A model generated the notes under the pieces. It saw only the letters and a list, made by a program, of their open reading frames with translations. It had not been told where the DNA came from and searched no databases. A stretch of 64,000 nt of DNA, taken from assembly GCA_002633025.1 (NCBI GenBank), contig NMRB01000429.1, forward strand, positions 205,799 through 269,798, in the 5' to 3' direction. Position 1 is the first letter of the stretch; each line of letters starts with the position of its first letter. This DNA comes from Notospermus geniculatus. Taxonomy: Eukaryota > Nemertea > Pilidiophora > Heteronemertea > Lineidae. Below are positions 10,418-20,198 of this stretch, in pieces. The position numbers and the translations under genes were made by a program.

Positions 10418-11272
10418 ATGGAAAACCACGACATCCTACTAGCCGCACGCCAAGCCTTCTACCAAATCTTCAACGCCGAATACGAAAAAGCCTCAAAAGC
10501 CGACACCGCCGACGCCAAGGAAATCTCCTACCATCTCATGACCGACGCCTTTGAAAACATCAACAGCCTGAACAAGAAGATCACCGCCGAAATGCAGAAA
10601 AAATCTACCGCCGAACAGTGCAAAGCCGCCATCATCGAACAAGTGAAAACCAGAACGACCAACAAGACATGCCTTATCATCATCGAAAGATCACTAGCAA
10701 AGGAAAAAACAGCCAACGCCGAACATACGCCAACGCCGAAAACCCTGCCAGAAAACAAAACCGCTCAACTACCGAAACTCAAATTGCCAACATTCGATGG
10801 AACTCTGACACAGTGGTCATCCTTCTGGGACAGCATTCAAGCCGACGTCATCAACACAAACTGTGCACCCTTCATCGTACCTATACTCGAACGTAAGTTG
10901 CCGAAATTCCTTCGTGAGAGAATGGGAACCTGCGGTCAACATGACCATTTCGATTTAAAGTTATTTTTGGATGCCTTCACCACTCAACTGGAAAATCTCG
11001 GGGAACGTACAGAGTCCACTCTGGATACGCCACGTGACAACCGGAATACGCCTAATCAATCGAATTCCCATCAGGACACCAAACGCTGTTCCGTAGATTC
11101 TTTCGTCAGTGTGCCAAGCCAACCTCATTTCAACAAATCGCCAAAAAACTGTCCATTCTGTGCTCAGTTGCATACCACCTTTGACTGTCGATTACCAACG
11201 AGAGATAGATTCAATGCCATTTTCACCAAAAAAAAAGGACCGCAAGATGGACCGGAGCAACCACCAGATTAG
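10418..11272 (+). CDS. gag: BEL/Pao-type retrotransposon Gag, internally shortened
   Basis: An ATG in good context (CACCATGG) opens a 284-residue protein. Residues about 1-100 are helical and rich in K, E and A. Then comes LPKLKLPTFDGTLTQWSSFW, which matches the capsid-start signature of BEL/Pao-like Gag proteins. Near residue 250 a zinc knuckle of the form C-x2-C-x3-H-x4-C (CPFCAQLHTTFDC) would bind RNA. The block between them is much shorter than the usual Gag of this class, so part of the capsid region is missing, and no protease, reverse transcriptase or integrase follows. The coding bias is A- and C-rich and unlike the surroundings. Perfect 91-bp direct repeats lie on both sides. It is best read as a non-autonomous gag-only element that could depend on a complete relative elsewhere. 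Confidence 0.75.
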   Translation: MENHDILLAARQAFYQIFNAEYEKASKADTADAKEISYHLMTDAFENINSLNKKITAEMQKKSTAEQCKAAIIEQVKTRTTNKTCLIIIERSLAKEKTANAEHTPTPKTLPENKTAQLPKLKLPTFDGTLTQWSSFWDSIQADVINTNCAPFIVPILERKLPKFLRERMGTCGQHDHFDLKLFLDAFTTQLENLGERTESTLDTPRDNRNTPNQSNSHQDTKRCSVDSFVSVPSQPHFNKSPKNCPFCAQLHTTFDCRLPTRDRFNAIFTKKKGPQDGPEQPPD

Positions 11273-11324
11273 GTAAACTCAGAACTCTCTTTTGAACACG
11301 GGTCACCCTTGGGCAAGGTGTAGT

Positions 11325-11411
11325 CCCCGTCAGCCTCCCTCCGTCGGGGTTACGACGCCTGCCGTCTGAGATCCTTCCCCTCCGTCGGGGTCACGACGCC
11401 TGCCGTCTGTG
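11325..11411. repeat. Two-unit tandem repeat after gag
   Basis: A unit containing CTCCGTCGGGGTTACGACGC and CTGCCGTCTG occurs twice in direct orientation with a few differences, at about 11337-11370 and 11380-11411. It lies in the untranslated part of the gag element. Confidence 0.6.
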
Positions 11412-11768
11412 AGAGCCAACCTTCGCCCGGAAAGAGGAATGCACCAAGAAAAGGACCCATCTATACACGAACTCTCAATTGCATAATTCAGACATTGTAT
11501 CTAATTAGTCGCTATGACTTCAAATATTTGTGTTCCATCATTTCCATTCAACGGATTAAGTCTCACGTTCACAACATCGCAACATTTGGATATCCACCAT
11601 ACTCTTCATATACATTGTGATCATTATCGCCATGTTCATCATTACACAACGCAATGTACACAAACTTCAGGTCACATGTGTTTTCTACTCTACTACCGCT
11701 ACTTTATGTCTACGCATGAACGATTGTCAGTCAAAACACAAGATTATTATATCTTTCGCCGGCGGGAG

Positions 11769-11859
11769 TGTCGAGAATTCTGTCAAATTTCAGTGTTATT
11801 AGCCAAATTTTACCACCATAATTAACGTTCCCTAAAACAACATATTCTCACACCTCCAG
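11769..11859 (+). repeat. 91-bp direct repeat, right copy (possible short LTR)
   Basis: Perfect copy of 10261-10351, placing the gag ORF in a unit of about 1.6 kb. Sequence after it differs from that after the left copy. Confidence 0.7.
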
Positions 11860-13500
11860 ACGCCAGTCTTTCTCTTTCAGTTAATCCTTACCATTGATCT
11901 TCACAGTTTGTATTTAGCCCTTTATCTTTGGGTAAACCTCAAGCAGGATTTTCCGTTAGTAACTGTTTACTTATTAGTTCAGCCAACAAAGATCTCTCTA
12001 CCACACCAGAGCCTGAGAACAGGCACTCTTGTTATCTTTAGGAATTACCAACTCAGTGAACTGTTATTTCCGCTTGTATTATGTAATATGCAATGCCATG
12101 TGTTTCGTAGACCAATAAATCAGATGTTAGTTAGAAACCAATGAGTCAAGTCGTGCTTTTCTCCTCTCTCCTGGATCTCTACAAAAAGTTCAGCAGAAAT
12201 CTCCCTGCAGATTTCGACAATCGCCATTGTACATGTATCTCTTCATTTTAAGAAAAAAAGGAATGAGATTAAAAGAAAATTTCATCTGCTACAAGGTGAT
12301 GTAAGTTTTATTGTTGGGCGACCAACACAAATGGTTTATTTTCACGCCAGAAATAAATGGAAATAACGTTAGAAAAGCAGAGACGTCGGTACAAACGCTC
12401 GCAGCGCCACGTTGTGACGTTAGTGTGCGGGTTTCTCATATCTGGTGTGACAAGGTGCTGGGTCTCCAAGCTTCTGTCCTAGTCAAACATTCAAATTCTA
12501 TATATACTTTGCTATGCTTCCATGGTTACATAAAATAACTATTGGTTGTTAAGCTAGAGGTAAACACAACGAGTCTATGCACCAGTCGTCCACACGTTAT
12601 CTGGAACAATGGAGAGTTAATGCTAATCATATAATTAGGCCTGGGAGATTCGTTAACACAAATAAGGGCAGATCTTACAAGTTTACTCATGCCCCAATGG
12701 CTTACATTTTGTTCAGCTTGAAATCTCCACCATAAAACAAGCCTATCGGCACTATGGGTTCGCTGGTGTTTGGCCTCAGGTGAATTGTGAATATCAGTCA
12801 GCGCTATACAGAGAAGGCTTGCATAGAGCGGCACGCTATGTTGTTTAGTATGATGACCACCTTCATTCATACACATACCATAATACCCCAGTAGCGCTAG
12901 CGAAGACTGCTCGACAAGACTGTTCGAATCTCCGTATTTGAATGATCTGAGTTATAATTAGGCATTGAATGAGCTGAAATATGGTACCTTGCCTGATGAA
13001 GGGTTAATTGGTTCAGGTATCTTGATGTCACTGGGTAGGTAGGAAATTTTTCTTTCTTTCCTTCTTTCTTCTTCCACACACTCAATTGGCACACAATTCC
13101 AAGAAAATTACTCAATGACCTCAAAATTAAGCAGTCCCATCATACAGATCGATTTTTTCTCCAGCTCTGAAAGGTTAGGTACGTTTTAAAAACTTACCTT
13201 TTCAATGACTTTGAAGCGATTTTTGGTGGCATTTTATCGATTATTCTCATCTCTGCCAAGGCAACGGCCATCTTGGATTCCGAGTAATGGCGTCAACTTC
13301 AGCAGAGACATTGTCAACTGAGAGCTCGAAACTGACGGAATGCAGCAGAGAATGCACGAAGGCATTCAGTATGAGTTCACGGATTTTGTTGAACGTCACA
13401 TCGTTGTACGAGATCACCAGTAGGCTAGCTACTGGACAACGCTCGGCTGCACGTGACCTGCTTATAGCTAACGTTATATGCTTTTGAGGATCACCGTTGA
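11860..13500. other. No supported gene
   Basis: Short open frames only. Sequence at about 12380-12420 (GTACAAACGCTCGCAGCGCC) is a near-match, in inverted orientation, to about 10129-10150. The gag element may therefore sit inside an older inverted-repeat element. A TTTCTTTCCTTCTTTCTT pyrimidine run lies near 13050. Confidence 0.4.
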
Positions 13501-13514
13501 GCCGGGACTGACAT

Positions 13515-13840
13515 GACAGCGAGTTCGATTGGAACCCAAGGATCAATCGGATCGGTTCGATCCGCAACGGAACTTCACAGAACCCGACGGTAGCTACCCA
13601 CATGACGTCATATTTGACGTATCGTAGGAGGGTTGAACGCGACTGGTCCACGTGACAAAGATGGCGGCGTTAAAATGTACGAACAAATTGCGCTTTTTGT
13701 TCCCGTTTTGTCACATTCCGAGCGACGAATTAGGTCAAATATGACGTCAAAAGAGTAGCTACCCGCGGAATTTATGGAGTTCGGCTGCGACTCGACACGA
13801 TTGAGTTGAACCTCGGGTTCCAATCGAACTCGTCCTTGGA
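13515..13840. mobile_element. Foldback element containing CRE-like sites
   Basis: GAGTTCGATTGGAACCC at about 13520 is mirrored at about 13815-13832, and GTAGCTACCC...TGACGTCATATTTGAC in the left arm by its reverse complement at about 13733-13765. Each arm carries a TGACGTC site. No coding capacity. Confidence 0.7.
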
Positions 13841-14253
13841 AGTCCAACTCGACCTGCAGATATAACGACTGATCACATGTTAATCATCTGCACGTCACGG
13901 CCCTCGAGTAGGCCTACACCAATCTAACTCGGCCAATGGACCAACCCGCGCTCTTCGCGACCCGTCATCGACGGATACTTTGCTAGTAAGGGGTTAAAAT
14001 GATGACATAAAAGGGTTAAAATGGCACTATTTGCACATTTGTGCATTCCTTCAGATGTCTCATGAATAAAAACCAGGACAATATGAGAAATGTCTTCAAA
14101 ATTCTTACTCAGAACTGACCCAAGGTCTTGCAAGACAAACCGTAGAAATTTCCAAAGTTTTGGCAAACAAGGGGTTAATACACACCCTTGTACACACCTA
14201 AAATGCGTACACACCCAAAAATCTGTTGACAGACATCCATACCCTTCATTTAA

Positions 14254-14549
14254 AGGTGCTCTAGTCCGAATTGTAAACATCACTGTTTGTTTATTTACAT
14301 GGTTGATTATAATAGTTATTTTTCCTCGGACAGGTGGCAGCACCATGTATACCAAACATAAATGTTATCTATTTTTATATATATCTTGATAAATATTCTT
14401 GTAACTGAAATATATTTATGATTTTACGCTCAAAAACAAACAAAAAGTTGTGAAAGGCGAGATTTAATTCGATTTTATCTGATTTGTTAGTACAAGAAGT
14501 TGACAATAGGTGGCACACCGTAATGTTTACAATTCGAACTAGAGCACCT
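14254..14549. mobile_element. MITE flanked by TTAA (piggyBac-like)
   Basis: Inverted ends AGGTGCTCTAGTCCGAATTG and CAATTCGAACTAGAGCACCT are each bounded by TTAA (14250-14253 and 14550-14553), the target duplication of piggyBac-type elements. An internal AGGTGGCA also occurs in the 239-bp element at 47343. Confidence 0.75.
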
Positions 14550-14614
14550 TTAAACAGGTTTCATTTTGTTCTACTGGGTGGAGGGGTATCTCGTTATCTA
14601 GAGCCCTTTTAGAC

Positions 14615-14866
14615 TGGTCCCCTGTCGTATCGCTCCGTTCCTCCACTACTACGACAGGCCGCGTCCGCCATGTTTGCCTGTTTTCTGACACACGTATGCA
14701 AATGAGCAATAAAGACTCGTAACGTTGCGGGAGTCTCTAAAAATAGATGATGACTCATGGCGCGACCGTTGACCAATCACAGTTGACCAATCACATGCCG
14801 AGTTGGCGTTCAAAATGCCTGTCGTAGTAGTGAAGCAAGAACTACGACAGGGGACCAGTCTAGCCC
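14615..14866. mobile_element. Foldback element
   Basis: GACTGGTCCCCTGTCGTA near 14613 is mirrored by TACGACAGGGGACCAGTC near 14845, with a second CTACTACGACAGG / CCTGTCGTAGTAG pair just inside. The element spans about 250 bp and has no ORF. Confidence 0.7.
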
Positions 14867-15192
14867 TTTTTGAGGTCTTGCCACTGCACTTAAAGTAGAA
14901 CTGTCACTGGCCTAGGAGCCATGTTATCAGCGTTTCACAGAAAGGGACATTAAGTGTCAGCCTTTGATAGATCAATATCACCATGACCCACATGTCCCGA
15001 CATGTCTGAGACATGTAACAATGAGCTCGTAATGTAGCCAGTATCACGTTACGTGGGGTAGCTGTAGTTCTTGCAGGAGCCGGATTGCAGACCGGACAGA
15101 CAGACAGAAGGACAGACAGAACGACCAACGACTGGTTTCCGATTTTGTTGATAGGAAACCATAATAACTTGAGTGGGAATATTGATACTCTT

Positions 15193-16212
15193 CTAATTCA
15201 TGGACGAAAATATATCCACTGCATCGAACCTCTTGTTCTTCAGGCGTATCAGTCGGATGTTCCTGTTTTGGTCGAAAAAGACAGGTTGCCATTTTATGAG
15301 TGTACTGTCATCGTAACTGACCCCAGGCATTTCTATTCGTAGTTGACTGATGACGTCGTAGTTTTCATTCAAATTCGATGAACAAATCTGATGCATTTCG
15401 AAACCGGAGAATCCCCAGTAATTATCGTATTTTATCTTTCTAGTTGACCTATAACGTAAAATGAACACCCCTAACGCTTCATTAGTTATGTCCATGTCTG
15501 TTAAGGTCTTCGGCATAAGAATCTCGTGTTGCCGTATTGTAGGGCGCGTGTCTAAGTAAGGAAGAACAAGGACAGCGTGCAAGTAATGCTTTAGTTTATT
15601 TATGAAGATGAGAACGGGATATTTCGCCACATGGAACAAACACAACAAGTGATAATCCGGGTAATCCAATAAGACTTTCATCGGCAGTTGAAATTGAAGC
15701 GTTATGTTTCGGGAGAAAGCATACGCCATTTTACCATTCTCGTACTTCCGGTGCAGGTCGTAAAAGACCAAGGTCACTGCGGGCACAATACGATAGAAAA
15801 CAAATCTTAACATGTCCACCGTATGAATAAGGGTGTGGACTGCATCAGCGTAATCGAGTCTGTTGCGTCTTTCTTCAGGCGGTACAGGAAGTCTTACGAT
15901 CAATTTTCCACGTGATAACTGGTATACCCTTATTTCGGTAATGACAGATTTTCTCTGGGGCTCTCCGGCAATCTGGTACAGGAGGTAGTCGAGAATCAGT
16001 GCGCAATAGACCGTGGTATATGTAGGTGGGTCACCATAGTATGTAAAATTATATAATACCCGATAAACTTCATTTCCACGTGGAGTGTACAACAGAATTC
16101 TCCGCCAAGGCACTGGCTGTTCTACGTAACGTACCCCTACAAAAGGCTGGATCTGGTGAAATAAAACCCAAATGAATTTTTCCGTTGATCTAATTGGTGG
16201 AATGAACCACAT
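15193..16212 (-). CDS. Unrecognised aromatic-rich beta-strand protein, family member B
   Basis: A single uninterrupted 339-residue frame on the minus strand starts at an ATG-TGG (MW), the same two codons that open the ORF at 31964-32974. I do not recognise a named domain. The N-terminal region has EQPVPWRR followed by strand-like YRVLYNF, alignable with EKLPLPRM then KEIILCF of that ORF. A central segment (FQLPMKVLLDYPDYHLLCLF) matches the P-x-K-hydrophobic motif of members A and C. The last strand (WQPVFFDQNRNIRLIRL) matches the C-terminal P...D...L-I pattern of A and D. Codon use looks coherent and no internal stop or frameshift is present, so it is probably translated. The gene appears intronless. 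A near-perfect 78-bp palindrome lies 100 bp upstream of the start. A cytosolic beta-propeller-like fold is my inference from strand periodicity. Confidence 0.65.
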   Translation of the reverse strand: MWFIPPIRSTEKFIWVLFHQIQPFVGVRYVEQPVPWRRILLYTPRGNEVYRVLYNFTYYGDPPTYTTVYCALILDYLLYQIAGEPQRKSVITEIRVYQLSRGKLIVRLPVPPEERRNRLDYADAVHTLIHTVDMLRFVFYRIVPAVTLVFYDLHRKYENGKMAYAFSRNITLQFQLPMKVLLDYPDYHLLCLFHVAKYPVLIFINKLKHYLHAVLVLPYLDTRPTIRQHEILMPKTLTDMDITNEALGVFILRYRSTRKIKYDNYWGFSGFEMHQICSSNLNENYDVISQLRIEMPGVSYDDSTLIKWQPVFFDQNRNIRLIRLKNKRFDAVDIFSSMN

Positions 16213-16311
16213 TCGACGACGAGTTCTGTATTTGTAAAACGTATAGACCTATCAACAGAATCAAAATTGGTGAATTGACAGAGCGAAAAATAGGGATCTT
16301 GAGAAATTGAA

Positions 16312-16389
16312 AAAAATCGAGACTTTTCTCAAACGTCAATGCAAAGGTATTATACCTTTGCATTGACGTTTGAGAAAGTCTCGATTTTT
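16312..16389. repeat. Near-perfect palindrome, 78 bp
   Basis: AAAAATCGAGACTTT...CTCAAACGTCAATGC is followed after two or three bases by its reverse complement, with about one unpaired base. Arms are about 37 nt. It stands 100 bp upstream of the start of the minus-strand ORF ending at 15193. It could be a minimal MITE or encode a hairpin RNA; nothing in the sequence decides. Confidence 0.85.
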
Positions 16390-17097
16390 ACCGTATATAA
16401 TGAAGAGGCAAGCTAGGGTTCAGGAAAGGTCGGTGCAGGTTGCAGGTTAATCATGGCTGGGGTTAGTGTCCAATGGTAAAGTCAGATATCTGCAGATCAA
16501 CCGGCAACTGCATTTCGTAGCGACCGGTTCACGAAGGCTTATCTTATTTTGTTTCGCCCTTGTTGGATTAGTGAATGTGTGTAGCTTGAAAATAATGATG
16601 GAGATAACGCGGTAAAATACATGTGTCTGTCAGCAGGCAGTAATGGACAATATTGATCCAACAAGAGCATGAGTCGTGCATGGGAGCATCCCTCCTGACG
16701 TAGGCTACTGAAGAGTGGAAGTAGTTGCGTCGCGGGACTAGAGCGACAAAGGTTGGAACAATCCAGTCAATGGTTAAAGGTGTATGTTAGAAAATGCATG
16801 ACAGTCGCCATTGTTGACAGCGAAGTTCCATCGACCATCATCATTGCTATCCTTTTGGCTTTTGTACAAGCACCGTCATTTTCCCATGATCCCCCCTGAC
16901 TGGCACAGGAAATTTAAATATTGTTTTGTTTATATTGTCAGCCAGCACCACCTGAATGAAAAATTTTGAACTAATTACCATTGCACGGATTGTATCAAGT
17001 ATCAAGCTAAACTCTATCATTTTCCTTCTGATATATTGCTTCTGGATTGAGATTTTGGGCCACTTCATTTTACGGCAAATACGGCCTGGAGAGCATG

Positions 17098-17335
17098 CAC
17101 TGAAAAACTCTTCTTCGTCAAAATGAGAATTTAACCGGTATCTAATTCGTCGAAATGACAAATCCACGGTTCATCATTTGGACGAACCCTTGTTGTATCT
17201 CAAACAATCTCTAACAAGGTTCGTCCAAATGACGAACCGTGGATTGTCATTTCGACGAATTAGATAATCATTTTGGTGATACATGGAAAACGAACATAAG
17301 TTTGTCATTTTGACGAAGCAGAGTTTTTCAGTGAC
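17098..17335. mobile_element. Hairpin-forming MITE
   Basis: ACTGAAAAACTCTTCTTCGTCA (left) pairs with TGACGAAGCAGAGTTTTTCAGT (right). The inner arms (CTAATTCGTCGAAATGACAA and its mirror) are almost exact around a loop near 17205. Nearly the whole 240 bp folds back. Confidence 0.8.
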
Positions 17336-17339
17336 TGTG

Positions 17340-18235
17340 GGTCAGATTGCGAAAAAAATCGTTCTGTTTCGAGCACGCCCTAAGGCCTAATACAGTACTG
17401 CTTCACCAACTTGCATGCTTCTGGGCCTAAAGCCTGCGTCACATACCTAAGGGTCTCCGGCTCAACTTGTGGATCGCCTGAAAGTCGCCGAATTTCAAAA
17501 CCGCCAGTAGTTCGAGCGTATTTTTCGCTTTAAATCTGCCGTGTCACATATTGGGGCTCGGGAGTATGAACACAAGTGATCAGAAATCGCCCGGCGCCGA
17601 TCAGTAAACAAACGGGAGTCGTGCGACGCCCGGTCGACAAAAGGGCGGCGCCGTCAGAGTTTCGGTCGACGATCAATAGGTTTGTCTGTACCGCCCGACA
17701 CCCAGGCGACGCCCGAATATCGATCGAATGTATGCCGATGCCCGACCGATGTACGGGCGACCTGTTTACAAGCTCTGCCACCTCAAAATTCGCCATTCTA
17801 AAATTGCTGAATTTGGTATAGGTTTCGTGCTCTGCACACCTCGGCGGACCCCTAAAAACGCGGTGGAGGCAGCATGCCGTGATCGAGCAGAGTCGTATTC
17901 CAGGCGAAGATGCCCTTTTGAGCACGCAGTGAAGTCAGGTGCGGGGCTCAGTTTTATACATCAGTCACATTTCCACCGATTCTGCCAAAGATGTGTTTCC
18001 GACGCCGGAACAGGCTATAAAAAGAAAGGGGAAAATGATGCGTTGCCGCCCAGTCGCCCGAGGACATCTACGAGTGTCCTGAGCTCGCTAGCGTGCCGCT
18101 GAGGTGATCGGAACAATATTTTCCTGTGGCGAGTCATGTCCTGGGTAGAAGGCAGAGATATAAAAGTCCTGAGGGGAATTATGCAAATAAAAAAGTAGTG
18201 AAAAATGCCTTCACAAAATTCCCTCTGTCAGAGGC
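17340..18235. other. GC-rich block without a supported gene
   Basis: The 17570-17760 part is unusually CG-rich with recurring CGACGCCCG-type words, and 124- to 131-codon frames are open on both strands. The frames overlap, have low-complexity RP-rich translations and show no motif, so I do not call a gene. Confidence 0.4.
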
Positions 18236-18418
18236 GGGTTTCAACAGATTTTTTCGAAGCTGAGATCATTAGATAGCCAGGAAAATTTTCTTCCACATAC
18301 CAGTATATAAGGTGCAATGTTATCGCATTGGTTTGGAGATATTTCAGAAAAACTGGAGTCCATTTACTCTTTTCATGAGTGTACTTGAAAATCGACTATA
18401 CGTCGCATTTTGTGTAGA

Positions 18419-18700
18419 ATATGAAATAGAAATCGAGTTTCTAAGGTGAAAGACATTGCTTCCTACCAGAATCGAACCCACGGACCCTCGCATAAGGCAT
18501 CAATCGCCAGCACTAAGGGGCAGCACGCCTTAAACCACTAGGCCAAATCCCCATCTTCAAAAAAGATGGTTCAATGGCCCATGTTTAAACGAGGCGTCCA
18601 TCAGTACCCTGCGAGTAATCCAAACAATCTCCGACCCAAACAGTTTTATGTTATGCGAGGGGTCACAAATAATGGAGATACAAGTAAAGAGTATGAAATA
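18419..18700 (-). mobile_element. tRNA-containing SINE-like insertion with 14-bp target duplication
   Basis: Present in copy 1 and absent from copy 2 of the duplicated block. It is bounded by GCATTTTGTGTAGA at 18405-18418 and 18701-18714. On the minus strand 18465-18556 reads as a tRNA-like unit with a box A (TGGCCTAGTGG) and box B (GGTTCGATTC). The tRNA-like part is internal rather than at the very end, so the element may be composite. Confidence 0.75.
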
Positions 18701-18845
18701 GCATTTTGTGTAGATCGAGTTGGAGTGAAGGTGCGAAAATCTTTAATATATGCAAATTCCGCGTCTGTACCGCACTCTACGGTAACTTCATTCTGGAACA
18801 GGTGTAAAGAGCTCCAGTGTTCGTGCACTGCAGTACGTCATGACA

Positions 18846-18966
18846 TTGGGTCATATGAATGAAGACTAGCAAGTGCTTTTACTTCAGATTTGTACAACAG
18901 TGTCCTGTGCATTTGTATTGCAAAATTCAAGTAAAAGCATGTGCTAGTCTTTATTCATATGACCCA
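18846..18966. repeat. Hairpin repeat, 121 bp
   Basis: CATTGGGTCATATGAATGAAGACTAGCA is mirrored at 18940-18966 with GCTTTTACTTCA-type inner arms. The equivalent in copy 2 lies at about 20528-20660. Confidence 0.75.
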
Positions 18967-19183
18967 GTGCCTCCCCTCTTTCCCAGTGCCTCCCCTCTTT
19001 TTGTGGGTGATTCAAGATTGAAATTGTTTTCTGTATCACGGTCTCTCCAGCTGTCTTTTGTATGGGAACACTGAGAAATGTGGAACACTAATAAACACAC
19101 TAAACACCGTCACATCCCCTTGAGAGGGCTAGGAAAGATATTTATCATTCCAGTCTTATATTTCACTGGCAAGACTCCTGTGA

Positions 19184-19550
19184 TCTGGTAAAACCTAGTA
19201 AGTCACTTTTTTATGAAAATTTAGTTAGCCCCAAATTTGAACTTACTAGGTATTATCCCTTCATATTATGAAATAAAAATGCATAAAACCCGTCTCAGTA
19301 AGGTTTTTGTTGATGAAAACCGTAACCACTGAAATAACTTTGATCAGGAAAAACCACCCTAAGTCATTATGTAACCTGATTAAGCCATCAAACCAAATGA
19401 AATGTTATGCACTGGAAAGACCTTCCATTTTGCCCAACTAAAAAGGTAACACGAAATTCCTTTTGTCTCCTGGAGCTTAATCCTGTAGGAAAACGGTTTT
19501 CCTTGATTTTCTCAAAATTGTCTAAATGAGACTTACTAGGTTTTACCAGA
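19184..19550. mobile_element. MITE with 21-bp terminal inverted repeats, at the 3' end of ORF C
   Basis: TCTGGTAAAACCTAGTAAGTC at 19184-19204 is the exact reverse complement of 19530-19550. The second copy of the locus has the same element at about 20859-21225. Its right end lies directly at the 3' end of the minus-strand ORF, whose last residues it supplies. Confidence 0.8.
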
Positions 19551-20151
19551 CCACAGACAATGACAGAGGATGATAAATGTCAGCTAATATGAAATGGTCT
19601 TGCAACCCTGGAGCCATCCGTGGTGGTCGCTTGAAATGCAAAAATGTGCCATCATTGAGGTTGAATTCGTAGTGGCTCCCCGACCAATCATTGATGCTGG
19701 GATAGAAGCTCGCAATTTTCTCTGTAAACGTTGTTTTTCCTGAGCCTTTTCTTCCCAAACCGTTCATACGGTCACAAATACGTCTGAATGCAATCCCAGT
19801 AGGCTTCGGTGCACAGATCAAGAATAACGTATTGGGCGATTTACTGAAAGTAAATTTGCCAAAACCATCATAACAGTGCCTCAGGACTTGCCTGGTGGGG
19901 TATTTCGTGACCCGATAATCGTTTATCAGAAGAAACCCAATGAGGTGTAATTTGTCAAAAATGTAAAGATCCCTGTTGACAACTACCGGATCGCCAGGCA
20001 ACGGTAAGACGATTCCATTGATAAGGACAAAATTTATTCGACCAGTTTCGTTTGACAATTTTATGTCATAGATAGTTGCGCCGACAAAATGCTGAAAGCA
20101 ATCAACGAGGACGACTTTCCCCTTATATCCTATATTCACTAGATAGTCCAC
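19543..20151 (-). pseudogene. Family member C, truncated allelic copy
   Basis: This is the C-terminal 200 residues of the protein encoded at 21210-22187. The locus is cut at the upstream end by the single N at 20198, so the 5' part is absent. The last residues differ from the other copy because of a small indel next to the MITE (SLSVVW against WSGKT). It is best treated as the second haplotype of the same gene rather than a separate gene. Confidence 0.6.
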
Positions 20152-20197
20152 TCCACCTGATATGCATTTATTTGTCGTGGGTATGATGAGGTTCCCT

Positions 20198-20198
20198 N
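20198..20198. other. Single N at a duplication junction
   Basis: One undetermined base exactly between two near-identical blocks, as left when overlapping or allelic contigs are joined. Confidence 0.9.

Larger units (their letters stand above)
18236..20197. repeat. Tandem duplication, copy 1 (likely unmerged haplotype)
   Basis: Matches 20199-21861 almost base for base in direct orientation. A single N at 20198 marks the junction. The main difference is a 282-bp insertion (18419-18700) present only here, plus small indels and substitutions. Two alleles placed in series by the assembler is the simplest reading; a recent true duplication is the alternative. Confidence 0.85.

Noticed and set aside
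17530-18102. Overlapping 131-, 81- and 124-codon frames on both strands
   Set aside because: GC-rich DNA has few stops; the translations have no motif and the frames contradict each other.
18465-18556. tRNA gene on the minus strand
   Set aside because: It lies inside an insertion with target duplication that the sister copy lacks, so it is part of a mobile element. The tRNA-like units at 36047 and 49470 were also not called as genes because their arms pair poorly.
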